The notes below the pieces were generated by a model. The model saw only the letters and a program-made list of their open reading frames with translations. It had not been told where the DNA came from and searched no databases. Source: Fibrobacter sp. (lineage in GTDB: Bacteria; Fibrobacterota; Chitinivibrionia; Chitinivibrionales; Chitinispirillaceae). From it: a DNA stretch of 39,827 bases. The stretch spans positions 1-39,827 of the forward strand of contig JAAYEB010000195.1 of assembly GCA_012728995.1 (NCBI GenBank), written 5' to 3'. Below are positions 1-7,665 of this stretch, piece by piece. Positions within the stretch are counted from its first letter, which is position 1; each line of letters starts with the position of its first letter. Made by a program: the position numbers and the translations under genes.

Positions 1-132
1 AGCCTTTCCCATTTCATATGAAAGTGCTCGTTGATATATCACTTCCTGAAAACCATTTCCTAAAAACTTATGTACCTCATAACCGGCACCAATAATCTTT
101 TCAGTTATTTCTTTATATTTTAACTCTGTCAT
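1..132 (-). CDS. GxxExxY family protein, partial (N-terminal 44 residues)
   Basis: This gene runs off the left edge; only its start is present. The frame opens with ATG at 132 and encodes 44 residues beginning MTELKYKEITEKIIGAGYEV. It then shows G-F-Q-E-V-I-Y-Q, which is the GxxExxY signature that names the family. These are short proteins (usually about 125-135 aa) thought to be related to the PD-(D/E)XK nuclease fold; their cellular role is not established. The gene is read away from the repeat element at 242-530, which lies immediately upstream. The family call rests on the signature and the N-terminal pattern; any function would be inference. Confidence 0.75.
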   Translation of the reverse strand, partial: MTELKYKEITEKIIGAGYEVHKFLGNGFQEVIYQRALSYEMGKA

Positions 133-241
133 ATTATCAATACCGTGAAATCGTTTTATTAAACCCTGATATTCGGATTAAAACTAAAATTTGTTTACTT
201 TATTAAATTAGTATTGGAAAGCGACATATGCAAAGGAAAGT

Positions 242-504
242 GTCTGAATCACTGATTGACACTGATTATGAAATTTCACTGAAAGACAGGGATGATTACA
301 AACTATCAATATTTATCAGTGTAATTCGTGCAATCTTCTGGGTCCGTGATTCTGACAATGTTTTTAAGGTTCGAATCTCTTAACCTTCATACTTTTAATT
401 CGATTATCACTGATTATGAAATTTCACTGAAAGATATTGATGATTACAAACTATCAATACTTTTCAGTGTATTTCGTGTAATCTTCCCAATCCGTGATTC
501 TGAC
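242..504. repeat. Inverted-repeat-bounded element around the repeat doublet
   Basis: The left arm at 242-258 reads GTCTGAATCACTGATTG. The right arm at 488-504 reads CAATCCGTGATTCTGAC, whose reverse complement is GTCAGAATCACGGATTG: 15 of 17 positions match. A second right-arm-like sequence lies in copy 1 at about 341-356. The arrangement resembles a small non-autonomous palindromic element that partially duplicated. No transposase is encoded here and no target-site duplication was established. Confidence 0.6.
260..382. repeat. Direct repeat copy 1 (123 bp)
   Basis: This is the first of two direct copies; the second is at 408-530. The copies align without gaps over 123 positions with about 11 mismatches by eye (roughly 91% identity). 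Both begin CACTGATTATGAAATTTCAC and end with TTCGAATCTCTTA. The start (CACTGATTA) can pair with an internal TATCAGTG, so each copy could fold. The repeat sits just upstream of a GxxExxY gene. Confidence 0.85.
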
Positions 505-530
505 AATGTTTTTAAGGTTCGAATCTCTTA
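408..530. repeat. Direct repeat copy 2 (123 bp)
   Basis: This is the second copy of the 123-bp repeat at 260-382, offset by 148 bp and separated from it by 25 bp. The mismatches cluster at two spots: the CAGG/TATT segment near the start and the TGGG/CCAA segment two thirds along. The last ~34 bp, from CCGTGATTCTGACAATG to the end, are identical in both copies. Confidence 0.85.
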
Positions 531-734
531 ATCTGCATATTTTTGTTTTTGTACATAAATTTCTTACTGTTTCCACTTCAGTGGATTAAGAAACACAAGC
601 TCTCCGCGGCCGTTATGTTGAGCATAACCTGCACCAGAGAATGCGGCTTTTATTGTTCGAGTCCCGGTAACCTCATTTACTTATTGAGCGAGGATAAAAA
701 ATGTTTTCGAGCGGGCGAGTTTAAATAGCATAGA

Positions 735-1502
735 CTACAAAATTCCGGTAGCAGCCCGGTATTGATAATCATTAATACTGCCGCTTTTCATGGTATTTCC
801 ATCAGGTTCACAAATATATACTTCATGTGAAGGTCTGTTAATGACTTTGAATCCACATGTTTTTAAAATCGACATAACGGCACTATGATTTGGGACCCAC
901 CAGTTGGTTGGATCACCAGCAATACAATTTTCTACAAAAGAAAGTTTGGGCCACCCTGGTTCACTCAGGATTTCTCTTTCATAAAGGTCAACATCTGATC
1001 TGGCTTCGTAATCCTCTTTATCCGGCATGGTCATTGTCTGAAAAACCATCATCTTTCCTGTTATTCTTGAGATTATATCAAGTGAAAGCAGTGGATAACG
1101 CAGATGGTAAAAGACACCCATATACCATATAATGTCAAATTTTGTTTTAATTTTCGACAATTCATATATTTGTTTTTCTTCAAATCTTACCTTATCCTTG
1201 AGATTCATTAAATTGGCAGCCCAGTCTGCCTGTTTAAGATAATGAGAATCGATATCTATTCCAGTAACAGACGCTCCCCTTTTTGCAAGTTCCAAACTGT
1301 AAAAACCTGCATTACAGCCGATATCCATAACAGTCCATCCATTCAGGTCATCAGGTATAAAAGGAGCTATTTCGACCCATTTAAATGATGGAAAATCACC
1401 TAGTACATGATCGGGTGCTGTCTGTATACCATTTACCAAATGCAAGTTATGAAACCAGGGTCTCATTTCCTTGATCTGTCGAATTATTTTATTTTGTAGC
1501 AT
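735..1502 (-). CDS. SAM-dependent methyltransferase, CmoB-like
   Basis: This 255-aa class I SAM methyltransferase closes the 19-gene operon. Motif I (D-I-G-C-N-A-G-F-Y-S, about residues 60-69) and the acidic ribose-binding stretch G-I-D-I-D (81-85) are clear. The N-terminal PWFHN segment and the Y-M-G-V-F-Y-H-L-R motif in the middle recall the CmoB/DUF1698 branch (tRNA cmo5U synthesis) and its non-tRNA relatives in sugar clusters (TIGR04290-type, from memory). CmoB itself is longer (about 320 aa), so a small-molecule or glycan substrate is more likely here. It starts two bases after the preceding stop, so it is translationally linked to the PRTase-kinase gene. Substrate unknown. Confidence 0.8.
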   Translation of the reverse strand: MLQNKIIRQIKEMRPWFHNLHLVNGIQTAPDHVLGDFPSFKWVEIAPFIPDDLNGWTVMDIGCNAGFYSLELAKRGASVTGIDIDSHYLKQADWAANLMNLKDKVRFEEKQIYELSKIKTKFDIIWYMGVFYHLRYPLLSLDIISRITGKMMVFQTMTMPDKEDYEARSDVDLYEREILSEPGWPKLSFVENCIAGDPTNWWVPNHSAVMSILKTCGFKVINRPSHEVYICEPDGNTMKSGSINDYQYRAATGIL

Positions 1503-1504
1503 TT

Positions 1505-3268
1505 CTATTTCCAGTCATCATTTTTCAGGAGCTGAATTTTAAGAAACTCACGAAACTTTCTCTTTAAAACCGCGAATCTCTCTTTTTCTTTCGTATCCGG
1601 TACCGATAAATTTGCAAGTGTAATATACCCGATGCGAAATGCACAATATGCTGTCAAATAAAAAGGAAGACGTGATTCTATATCAACATCGTTTGTTAAT
1701 CTGATATAATGATCAACAAGTTTTCTTTTCATCTTTTCTTCTAATTCAAATTCAATCATGAAGCCGGCAATGTCCCAGGCGATATTCTGGCAACCAATAA
1801 AAAACTGATCGCTCCAGTGTTCAAGTGAATCCACTTTTTTAAACCCGTTTTCTGTCTTTATCCATTCATGTGACATCACATGACCATCAATAGCGACTAC
1901 ATTGTGTTGATATGATGATGAAGGAAACTGTTTTATAACCCTTTGGGCGTTTTCTACCCATTCACTCCCCAATCCTTCAGTTGTGTTTTGTAAAATCATT
2001 GCAGTCATGTTTTCCCATGTCGCGGTTAACTCCGCGGTAAATTCATTGTTGATTAAAGCGAAATATTCAGCAACAAACTTTATAAATTCTTCATCAACAT
2101 TCTCAGGTTTCATTGGAACACCTTCAATAAATGGCATAATTACAAAACCATTTGCATAGCCCCTTATTTCGGGACAGAAACGGGATTTTCCGAGCACAAT
2201 TCCTCTTTTAATTATCTCTTTTCCATAGTTTCCCAAACCAGCAAATTTTGCCAAAAGGATTGTGTTATTTTCTTTCCCTTTACCTTTTAAAAGGTATTTT
2301 CTTTTTTCATGATGAGGATGAACGGCTGGATAATCTTTTTCCGATTGAATTAAATGCTTTCTCCACAAACCAGCAGAAAACTCTTTCAGGATATCACAAT
2401 TAAATCCGGTTTCCAGTTTCCCGCTTTTAATCCATAAATGTTGAAATTCACCTACAAATTTTTCGAATCCCGGCCATATTTCTCGTGCAGTCTTTGAAAC
2501 AAAATTTCTCCCGTCAGATTCCCAACTTGGAAAAATAACAATCTTTTTTGGATCAACGCCCAGGATTAACAGTTTGTTTACAGTTCCTCCGATAGTTGAC
2601 CCACTCAACCCAGGCCCCTCATCTACTATGATAAACCATAAATGATTATTATCCCTGACAAAGTTCTCCAGTTCCCTTGATAGTACAAGATAACGAGAAA
2701 ATGGATGTCCCTTTAAACGAACCGTAAATGAGTGTACATTACAATTATTATTGATGAGCTGTGCAGACACCAATGCAGAGAGCTGTGTACCTATACTTCT
2801 TATTCCTATACAAACCACATTACCAGGTTCGTACTTTTCATAAAATCTATCGGCTGCATCAATATAGGTTTCAGGATATAAGCCATAATATACGAATCCC
2901 TCAGGAACATTTACTTTTATATTTCCTGGTGTTTCCATTACTCTGATTTTATTTATTGTATTTCGAATATGATCTGTTTCATCAGAAAGTGTTTTCCCAT
3001 TCCATAGTTTACATACAATTTTGCCTGAGTTAATAGAAAGCGATCTGCACAGTTTTATCAGCAAAGCACTGGTTTCACCATTTTCGCCACTTAAATAATC
3101 TGTTATTCCGGTTTCCAGTTCACCACAGTCTATTAACAGATCAATAGCATCCTGATAGTTTATTTTTTCCTTTTCAACATTTTCCAGACCGGAATAAATC
3201 CGATTTATATAATCTTCAGTTATTCCAATACTGTGATGATTTCTAAAAACAATCATATTGAATCTCAT
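1505..3268 (-). CDS. Phosphoribosyltransferase-like / phosphotransferase-like fusion protein
   Basis: This 587-aa protein shows two probable domains. Residues about 120-260 look like a type I phosphoribosyltransferase: V-V-C-I-G-I-R-S-I-G-T near 151-161, then I-V-D-E-G-P-G-L-S-G-S-T-I-G-G at about 214-228, matching the acidic pair plus PRPP loop. Residues about 320-540 resemble an aminoglycoside-phosphotransferase/choline-kinase fold: D-G-H-V-M-S-H-E-W at 461-469 in the catalytic-loop position, K-V-D-S-L-E-H at 478-484 as the metal-binding Asp, and a following N-I-A-W-D-I-A-G. The canonical H-G-D...N kinase loop is altered, so kinase activity is uncertain. The N-terminal ~110 residues were not recognised. 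It overlaps the upstream phosphatase gene by 26 bp. Domain calls are by motif only. Confidence 0.6.
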   Translation of the reverse strand: MRFNMIVFRNHHSIGITEDYINRIYSGLENVEKEKINYQDAIDLLIDCGELETGITDYLSGENGETSALLIKLCRSLSINSGKIVCKLWNGKTLSDETDHIRNTINKIRVMETPGNIKVNVPEGFVYYGLYPETYIDAADRFYEKYEPGNVVCIGIRSIGTQLSALVSAQLINNNCNVHSFTVRLKGHPFSRYLVLSRELENFVRDNNHLWFIIVDEGPGLSGSTIGGTVNKLLILGVDPKKIVIFPSWESDGRNFVSKTAREIWPGFEKFVGEFQHLWIKSGKLETGFNCDILKEFSAGLWRKHLIQSEKDYPAVHPHHEKRKYLLKGKGKENNTILLAKFAGLGNYGKEIIKRGIVLGKSRFCPEIRGYANGFVIMPFIEGVPMKPENVDEEFIKFVAEYFALINNEFTAELTATWENMTAMILQNTTEGLGSEWVENAQRVIKQFPSSSYQHNVVAIDGHVMSHEWIKTENGFKKVDSLEHWSDQFFIGCQNIAWDIAGFMIEFELEEKMKRKLVDHYIRLTNDVDIESRLPFYLTAYCAFRIGYITLANLSVPDTKEKERFAVLKRKFREFLKIQLLKNDDWK

Positions 3269-3854
3269 CCACGTTGCAATTTACACCATTCAAGACCGGT
3301 CCATAATCACTTGTTTCCAGAATTGTAATGGATGCAGTATCTATTGAAAACCTGTTTATCATATCTAACGGAAAACCGGCATAATTTATAATCGCAGTTT
3401 TGATTGTATCACAATGAGAAACTGTTATTATATTACCGTTAAACAATTTTCTTTTTCTTTCGATAAAATTACATATTCTTGCCTGTACTTCGATCATCAT
3501 TTCACCACCAGGTATTTTGAACCTGCCCTTTGCTTCATTAAACTCTTTCCACAATGGATCACAAGACAGCTCCTTAAAAGCCATGCCGGTCCATTTACCG
3601 TAATCCACCTCATCAAGCTCTTCACATACAACAGGTTTTGCATTTATTTGCTTACCAATAATTTCTGCTGTTTCAACTGTCCGTTCCAGAGGTCCGGTAT
3701 AAAGGGCACTAACAGGGATATCCTTCAATTTCGTGGCCAGCATTTCTATTTGGTGCTTTCCTGTTTGGTTTAATGAAATCCCTTTTTTTCTTCCGGCAAT
3801 ATATTTGCCAACAGCATCACACATTCCATGCCTGACAAGAAAATACCTGGTCAT
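3243..3854 (-). CDS. Histidine phosphatase family protein (phosphoglycerate mutase-like) 1
   Basis: This 203-aa protein belongs to branch 1 of the histidine phosphatase superfamily. The phosphate-accepting histidine lies in L-V-R-H-G at residues 6-10. The second arginine is in G-P-L-E-R-T-V-E-T-A, the acid in D-E-V-D-Y-G-K-W-T-G, and the second catalytic histidine in T-V-S-H-C-D. It most likely removes phosphate from a sugar phosphate or phosphorylated pathway intermediate. It is a paralogue of the gene at 8744-9352 in the same operon. The start overlaps the upstream acyltransferase stop by 4 bp, and its 3' end overlaps the PRTase-kinase start by 26 bp. Substrate unknown. Confidence 0.85.
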   Translation of the reverse strand: MTRYFLVRHGMCDAVGKYIAGRKKGISLNQTGKHQIEMLATKLKDIPVSALYTGPLERTVETAEIIGKQINAKPVVCEELDEVDYGKWTGMAFKELSCDPLWKEFNEAKGRFKIPGGEMMIEVQARICNFIERKRKLFNGNIITVSHCDTIKTAIINYAGFPLDMINRFSIDTASITILETSDYGPVLNGVNCNVDEIQYDCF

Positions 3855-4861
3855 TTTTTAAAAACCCTTATTTGACAGTTGTATTTATTGTAAGGTTTCC
3901 ATTTATACTTGTACGATTCGTTTCCCCGTAAAAAATCAAAATATTTCAATCTCTTTTTAACGGCATCATCAATAACGTGATATAGCATTACCGTTCCTGG
4001 ACTGTATTTTTCCATAGTGGGGTCGAATCCACCCAGATATGCGTAAGCGGTATCATTTTTTGTAAATATATAATATGCTGCAACTGCATTTTGGCCTATT
4101 CTCATTATGTAAACATCAACCATTTTCCTGTTTTTAAGCTCACTCGAAACTTTCCTGTAAAACCGCAAAAGAGTTTCTTCTTTCATTACTCCCGGGAGCA
4201 TTCTGCTTTCCCATCTGGCACGATGCAGCCACACCAGTTCATCAAGGTTTTTTATAATATCTTTTCCTGAATCAGTTGAGATATTAACATTCTCATTTAA
4301 CTCGATTTTACGGTTGCATCTCCGGATATTGTTCCTGAATTTTTTTGACATGATCTTAAACAGTTTATCCATCGAGTCGGGAAGAACGAGATACGGACAT
4401 GTGCTCTGTATAAATATTTTACCGGACAGGTTTTCCGGCATTCTACTTTTTAACAGAATGCTTTCCTGTTTTAACTCCTGAAAATCACACTCATCCCATT
4501 CCTTTTGAATATCAGCTACATATTTCCAAACATGTTCAATTCCCTTAACAGAATACTGCGGATCTATCAGAACATCAAGATAATCAGAAATACCGGTTCC
4601 CATTAAACACAATATACTCCTTTTTTCTTTTTTGTATATAAAAAAGGGAGCAATACCAACAAGTTTGTCATTATCCCACAATGACAAGACCCTCATTCTG
4701 TCACAACCAAAATATTGCCACCAACAATAAAGCCAGTATGGAGACTGAAACGGTGAAGCCACCAGGCAGTTATCGTACAATCTTTCCCATTGCGGAATTA
4801 ATTGTTTTAATGATTTTTCATCATTAATTTCATATGATTTCATATTATCTATCAAGCGCAT
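3851..4861 (-). CDS. BioF2/FemAB-like GNAT-fold acyltransferase
   Basis: This 336-aa protein has the features of the GNAT_6 (BioF2-like, formerly CelD/BcsL) family: an N-terminal S-P-F-Q-S-P-Y-W-L segment, a central M-S-K-K-F-R-N-N-I-R-R basic helix, and a C-terminal Y-Y-I-F-T-K-N-D-T-A-Y-A-Y-L-G-G-F-D block followed by Y-F-D-F-L-R-G. Members transfer acyl or aminoacyl groups and are frequent in exopolysaccharide and glycan clusters. A role in N- or O-acylating a sugar, perhaps after PIG-L deacetylation, is inference. The ATG at 4861 overlaps the upstream glycosyltransferase by 10 bp; an internal Met at 4843 is an alternative start. Confidence 0.75.
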   Translation of the reverse strand: MRLIDNMKSYEINDEKSLKQLIPQWERLYDNCLVASPFQSPYWLYCWWQYFGCDRMRVLSLWDNDKLVGIAPFFIYKKEKRSILCLMGTGISDYLDVLIDPQYSVKGIEHVWKYVADIQKEWDECDFQELKQESILLKSRMPENLSGKIFIQSTCPYLVLPDSMDKLFKIMSKKFRNNIRRCNRKIELNENVNISTDSGKDIIKNLDELVWLHRARWESRMLPGVMKEETLLRFYRKVSSELKNRKMVDVYIMRIGQNAVAAYYIFTKNDTAYAYLGGFDPTMEKYSPGTVMLYHVIDDAVKKRLKYFDFLRGNESYKYKWKPYNKYNCQIRVFKK

Positions 4862-5952
4862 TTTTTTGTTTTGCTATTATTATCGATCCGGTTATCAGTA
4901 TCAGATCCGTTGTATTCTGTTAACCTGCTATATAACTGGAAATATTGATTAACCATTTTATCGATAGAATAATTTTCCTTTACATACCTGTAACAGTCAC
5001 AAGAATTTATCAGATGCGTCATGTTAATCGCTTCTGCCATTTCTTTTTCATCATTTACCAGATATCCATTATACCCATCTTTTACTATTTCATTAAGCGC
5101 ACCTGCTCTAAATGCAATAACCGGGGTTCCATAAGCCATCGCTTCAAGTGCAACAAGAGAACTGGTTTCCTGAACAAGGCTTGGTATCAAAAGGCATCTT
5201 GCAGAACAAAGTAATCTTTTTTTCTCACTGATTCCTGCACTTCCAATGAAACGGTATCTGAAGTTATCACATCTTGGAAGAATCTGTTCCCGGTAGTAAT
5301 TTAGATGTTCCATATAAGGGAAAACTGTCCCTGCATGCAGATGTGCCATTTTTGCTTTCCTGGCTGCATCAAATGCAATATGGTATCCTTTTTCCGGACA
5401 GATCCTTCCTATAGACAAAGTAAAGTTATGTCTTTTGCATCTTAAAGGTTGTAATGGCACTGGTATGCCATTATCAATAGCTCCAAGTAATCCATGAATA
5501 TTGTTGCATGTAGAATTCTGATATCCTGAAACACAGTTATAATGAATGTTGTTTTTGTTTTTTGAGATAAATTCATGGTTATACCATGAGATGGGCAGAT
5601 GTAGAGTTACTAAAACCGGAATTCTGATCGATGGTAAATATTTGTCAAAATCAACACCATGAAAATGAATCACATCAACATTTCTGATCCCGGCAACATT
5701 CAATATCAGTTTTTTGTATATTTTATAAGTTCTTTCACGGATCTGCTGATCAACTATCGAATCTGGAACCGGAGGCCCTGCAAACAACTCACCTTTTACA
5801 TTTGAACCTTCTGAAGCGATAACAATTGAATTATATCCCCGATTTGTAATGGCATCATCAAGAGCCAACAATATCTGCTCAGCACCTCCTGCGGTATCTT
5901 CTTTGATCCTTGCAAAAGGGAATGCAACACTGAGAATTGTATTTAGTTTCAT
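4852..5952 (-). CDS. Glycosyltransferase family 4 (GT-B fold)
   Basis: This 366-aa retaining GT-B glycosyltransferase has an N-terminal acceptor domain with the typical G-G-A-E-Q loop (residues 22-26), an H-F-H-G-V strand near 96-100, and an S-I-G-R-I-C-P-E-K-G nucleotide-sugar domain entry (180-189). The EX7E motif is E262...E270 in Q-E-T-S-S-L-V-A-L-E-A-M. There is no signal peptide or membrane segment, so it acts in the cytosol. It follows the PIG-L deacetylase by two bases. A GT4 next to a PIG-L deacetylase recalls mycothiol/bacillithiol and GlcNAc-conjugate pathways, but nothing here proves such a product. Donor and acceptor unknown. Confidence 0.87.
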   Translation of the reverse strand: MKLNTILSVAFPFARIKEDTAGGAEQILLALDDAITNRGYNSIVIASEGSNVKGELFAGPPVPDSIVDQQIRERTYKIYKKLILNVAGIRNVDVIHFHGVDFDKYLPSIRIPVLVTLHLPISWYNHEFISKNKNNIHYNCVSGYQNSTCNNIHGLLGAIDNGIPVPLQPLRCKRHNFTLSIGRICPEKGYHIAFDAARKAKMAHLHAGTVFPYMEHLNYYREQILPRCDNFRYRFIGSAGISEKKRLLCSARCLLIPSLVQETSSLVALEAMAYGTPVIAFRAGALNEIVKDGYNGYLVNDEKEMAEAINMTHLINSCDCYRYVKENYSIDKMVNQYFQLYSRLTEYNGSDTDNRIDNNSKTKKCA

Positions 5953-5954
5953 TT

Positions 5955-6785
5955 TTAATTTTCTCCAAGCCTTAGAACCCGCATAGCTTCATTTGCCAGT
6001 CTAAGCCATCTGCTGCTGCTCATTCCCCAGTGATAATAATCATAATAAAGTGTACCTTCATGCGGTAAAAGAGAAAAGTCATATGAGGGTGCATTTCTTA
6101 ATTGTTCGTATTTTACAGTAAATTCCGATAATACATCTCTTTGCGTTCTGAAACACTCTATCATCTGTTTCTTCAAATTCTGTTCCATATTACTAAGCTT
6201 AATTTCAACCACTTCAGTATTTTCATCAGGAATAAACCTGTTTGTAATAATCTGATTGCTTCCATTACCATGATACGATGCGAACTCAACAACATCAGGT
6301 GTTTGTTTATTCTCCCTTTGAAGCATCCTGCATGCTGCCCATACTCCAAAAGCAGTTGCATCATGATCCGGATGTCCCCCTTCATAAGCATGTGCCAGAA
6401 CAAGTTGAGGTTTCATCCTTTCAATCAACTCCACTATCCTTAATGATACCCCTGGTAAATTCAATGAAGCTTCCTGATCAATAAATTCCAGTGAAATACA
6501 ATCTGGAGATTTATGTCCTGCCAGATTTAATGCAGAAATCATCTCTACTCTACGTTTCTTCGCGTAAGCCTGCCGTGATGTACATCCTGATTTAATCGCA
6601 TCAATCATGTTTCTGGGAGATCCATCTGTAACATGAACGATCTGAACGTTTTTCAAATATCTAAGGAGCGATCCAATTCCTACCACTTCATCATCGGGAT
6701 GAGCAGCTATAAGCATTGTTCTAAGGTCGTCAAAATTTACATTTTCATTTTTTATCAATTGTCTTAATTTATGTTTTGAACTCAT
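5955..6785 (-). CDS. PIG-L family deacetylase (LmbE-like)
   Basis: This 276-aa zinc-dependent N-acetylglucosaminyl deacetylase-type protein carries the metal-binding and catalytic motif A-H-P-D-D-E at about residues 28-33. The second metal-ligand segment, E-G-G-H-P-D-H-D-A, lies near 135-145. The family removes acetyl from GlcNAc units in GPI precursors, mycothiol, bacillithiol and various glycoconjugates. In this operon it would supply a free amino sugar, perhaps the substrate of the BioF2-like acyltransferase two genes downstream (inference). The 118-bp gap before it (6786-6903) is one of the widest inside the operon and could hold an internal promoter; none was recognised. Confidence 0.9.
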   Translation of the reverse strand: MSSKHKLRQLIKNENVNFDDLRTMLIAAHPDDEVVGIGSLLRYLKNVQIVHVTDGSPRNMIDAIKSGCTSRQAYAKKRRVEMISALNLAGHKSPDCISLEFIDQEASLNLPGVSLRIVELIERMKPQLVLAHAYEGGHPDHDATAFGVWAACRMLQRENKQTPDVVEFASYHGNGSNQIITNRFIPDENTEVVEIKLSNMEQNLKKQMIECFRTQRDVLSEFTVKYEQLRNAPSYDFSLLPHEGTLYYDYYHWGMSSSRWLRLANEAMRVLRLGEN

Positions 6786-6903
6786 AATTATATTTTTACC
6801 AATTGATCAAAAATATTATGACTTCCATAAATATTTATTTCTGCATTCACAATAAATCAGACATTACGAACCCGGCGCTGAACAATCAATTTTGGATCTC
6901 GAT

Positions 6904-7653
6904 TCAGGAATTATAAACAGGCATGCTTTCTGAAAGCATGATCAATGCTTCACGATATCCATTTATTGTTCCTACATCAACATAAGCTTTGCCCGCTTTT
7001 GTTCCGTACGCAATCCCGCCGCTTTCGATATATTCATTTATCAGTGTACCCAGATATTCATCTTTACAGTTTCTTCTTTTCCATAATTCGTAAAGATACT
7101 GTAACACACTGCCACTCATTTTAACAGCACCCCAAATCCATTTTTCCTGGCAGTTTTTCTGTTTAACATGGATTTTTTTTATAAAACCCGAATTATCCAT
7201 TGTAACTGCATCATAAAGCTCCGGATGCACAACCGGAAACAGTAAAAATGAAAGAGGACAGTTTCCAAGAGCACATAGACAATTTTCCGGAAACCATACA
7301 GTATCCGGTAAACCAATTATCACATAATCATCAATGCCAATAAGAGGTAAAGCACAAAACAAGGCATCACACAACCCTGAAGGATTCTGCTGAACAGTAT
7401 AACAGAAGTATGCATTTCCCTGTCCCTGTCCATAATACCTGATTATATCCAGTTTACCTGGAGATATCACAACACATATTTTATTTACACCTGCCATTAT
7501 CATCCGTTCAATAATGTATTCACTGATTGCCCGTGGTCGTTCTGTTTCTTCATTTCTGAAACTTCCTACCGGGAGGAGCTCCTTTGAAAATGCAAGCGGT
7601 TGAATCCGTGTTCCACTCCCTGCAGCCGGAATGATTCCCCATAATGAGCCCAT
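6904..7653 (-). CDS. Sugar-phosphate nucleotidylyltransferase
   Basis: This 249-aa GT-A-like nucleotidyltransferase opens with G-I-I-P-A-A-G-S-G-T-R-I-Q-P-L (residues 6-20), the NTP-binding loop, followed by F-S-K-E-L-L-P-V-G containing the conserved lysine (K24). The metal-binding Asp is in I-G-L-P-D-T-V-W-F (D117), where GalU/RmlA relatives usually have L-G-D or L-P-D-D. A terminal A-Y-V-D-V-G-T block supplies the sugar-side acid. It would activate a sugar-1-phosphate for the glycosyltransferases. At 249 aa it is shorter than RmlA/GalU (about 290-300). An AAAGGAAC ribosome-binding site precedes the ATG by a few bases. Sugar and nucleotide specificity cannot be read. Confidence 0.85.
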   Translation of the reverse strand: MGSLWGIIPAAGSGTRIQPLAFSKELLPVGSFRNEETERPRAISEYIIERMIMAGVNKICVVISPGKLDIIRYYGQGQGNAYFCYTVQQNPSGLCDALFCALPLIGIDDYVIIGLPDTVWFPENCLCALGNCPLSFLLFPVVHPELYDAVTMDNSGFIKKIHVKQKNCQEKWIWGAVKMSGSVLQYLYELWKRRNCKDEYLGTLINEYIESGGIAYGTKAGKAYVDVGTINGYREALIMLSESMPVYNS

Positions 7654-7665
7654 AATTATGTTCCT

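Larger units (their letters stand above)
133..734. other. Non-coding gap with repeat element
   Basis: There is no convincing gene between the GxxExxY start and the end of the large operon. The two short forward reading frames at 328-531 and 543-728 have no family signature, and the first lies mostly inside repeat DNA. The left half holds a doublet of 123-bp repeats and its flanking inverted repeats (listed separately). The right half (531-734) contains only a weak hairpin, GTTATG/CATAAC at 612-628. No clear terminator for the minus-strand operon ending at 735 was recognised. Confidence 0.6.

Noticed and set aside
365-384. tRNA T-loop-like GGTTCGAATC in both repeat copies
   Set aside because: There is no matching acceptor, D or anticodon arms around it; it is simply part of the 123-bp repeat (a TTAAG/CTTAA mini-hairpin).
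600-690. tRNA-like GTTCGAGTCCCGG segment
   Set aside because: The five bases before TTCGAGT cannot pair with CCCGG and no cloverleaf closes, so it is not a tRNA.
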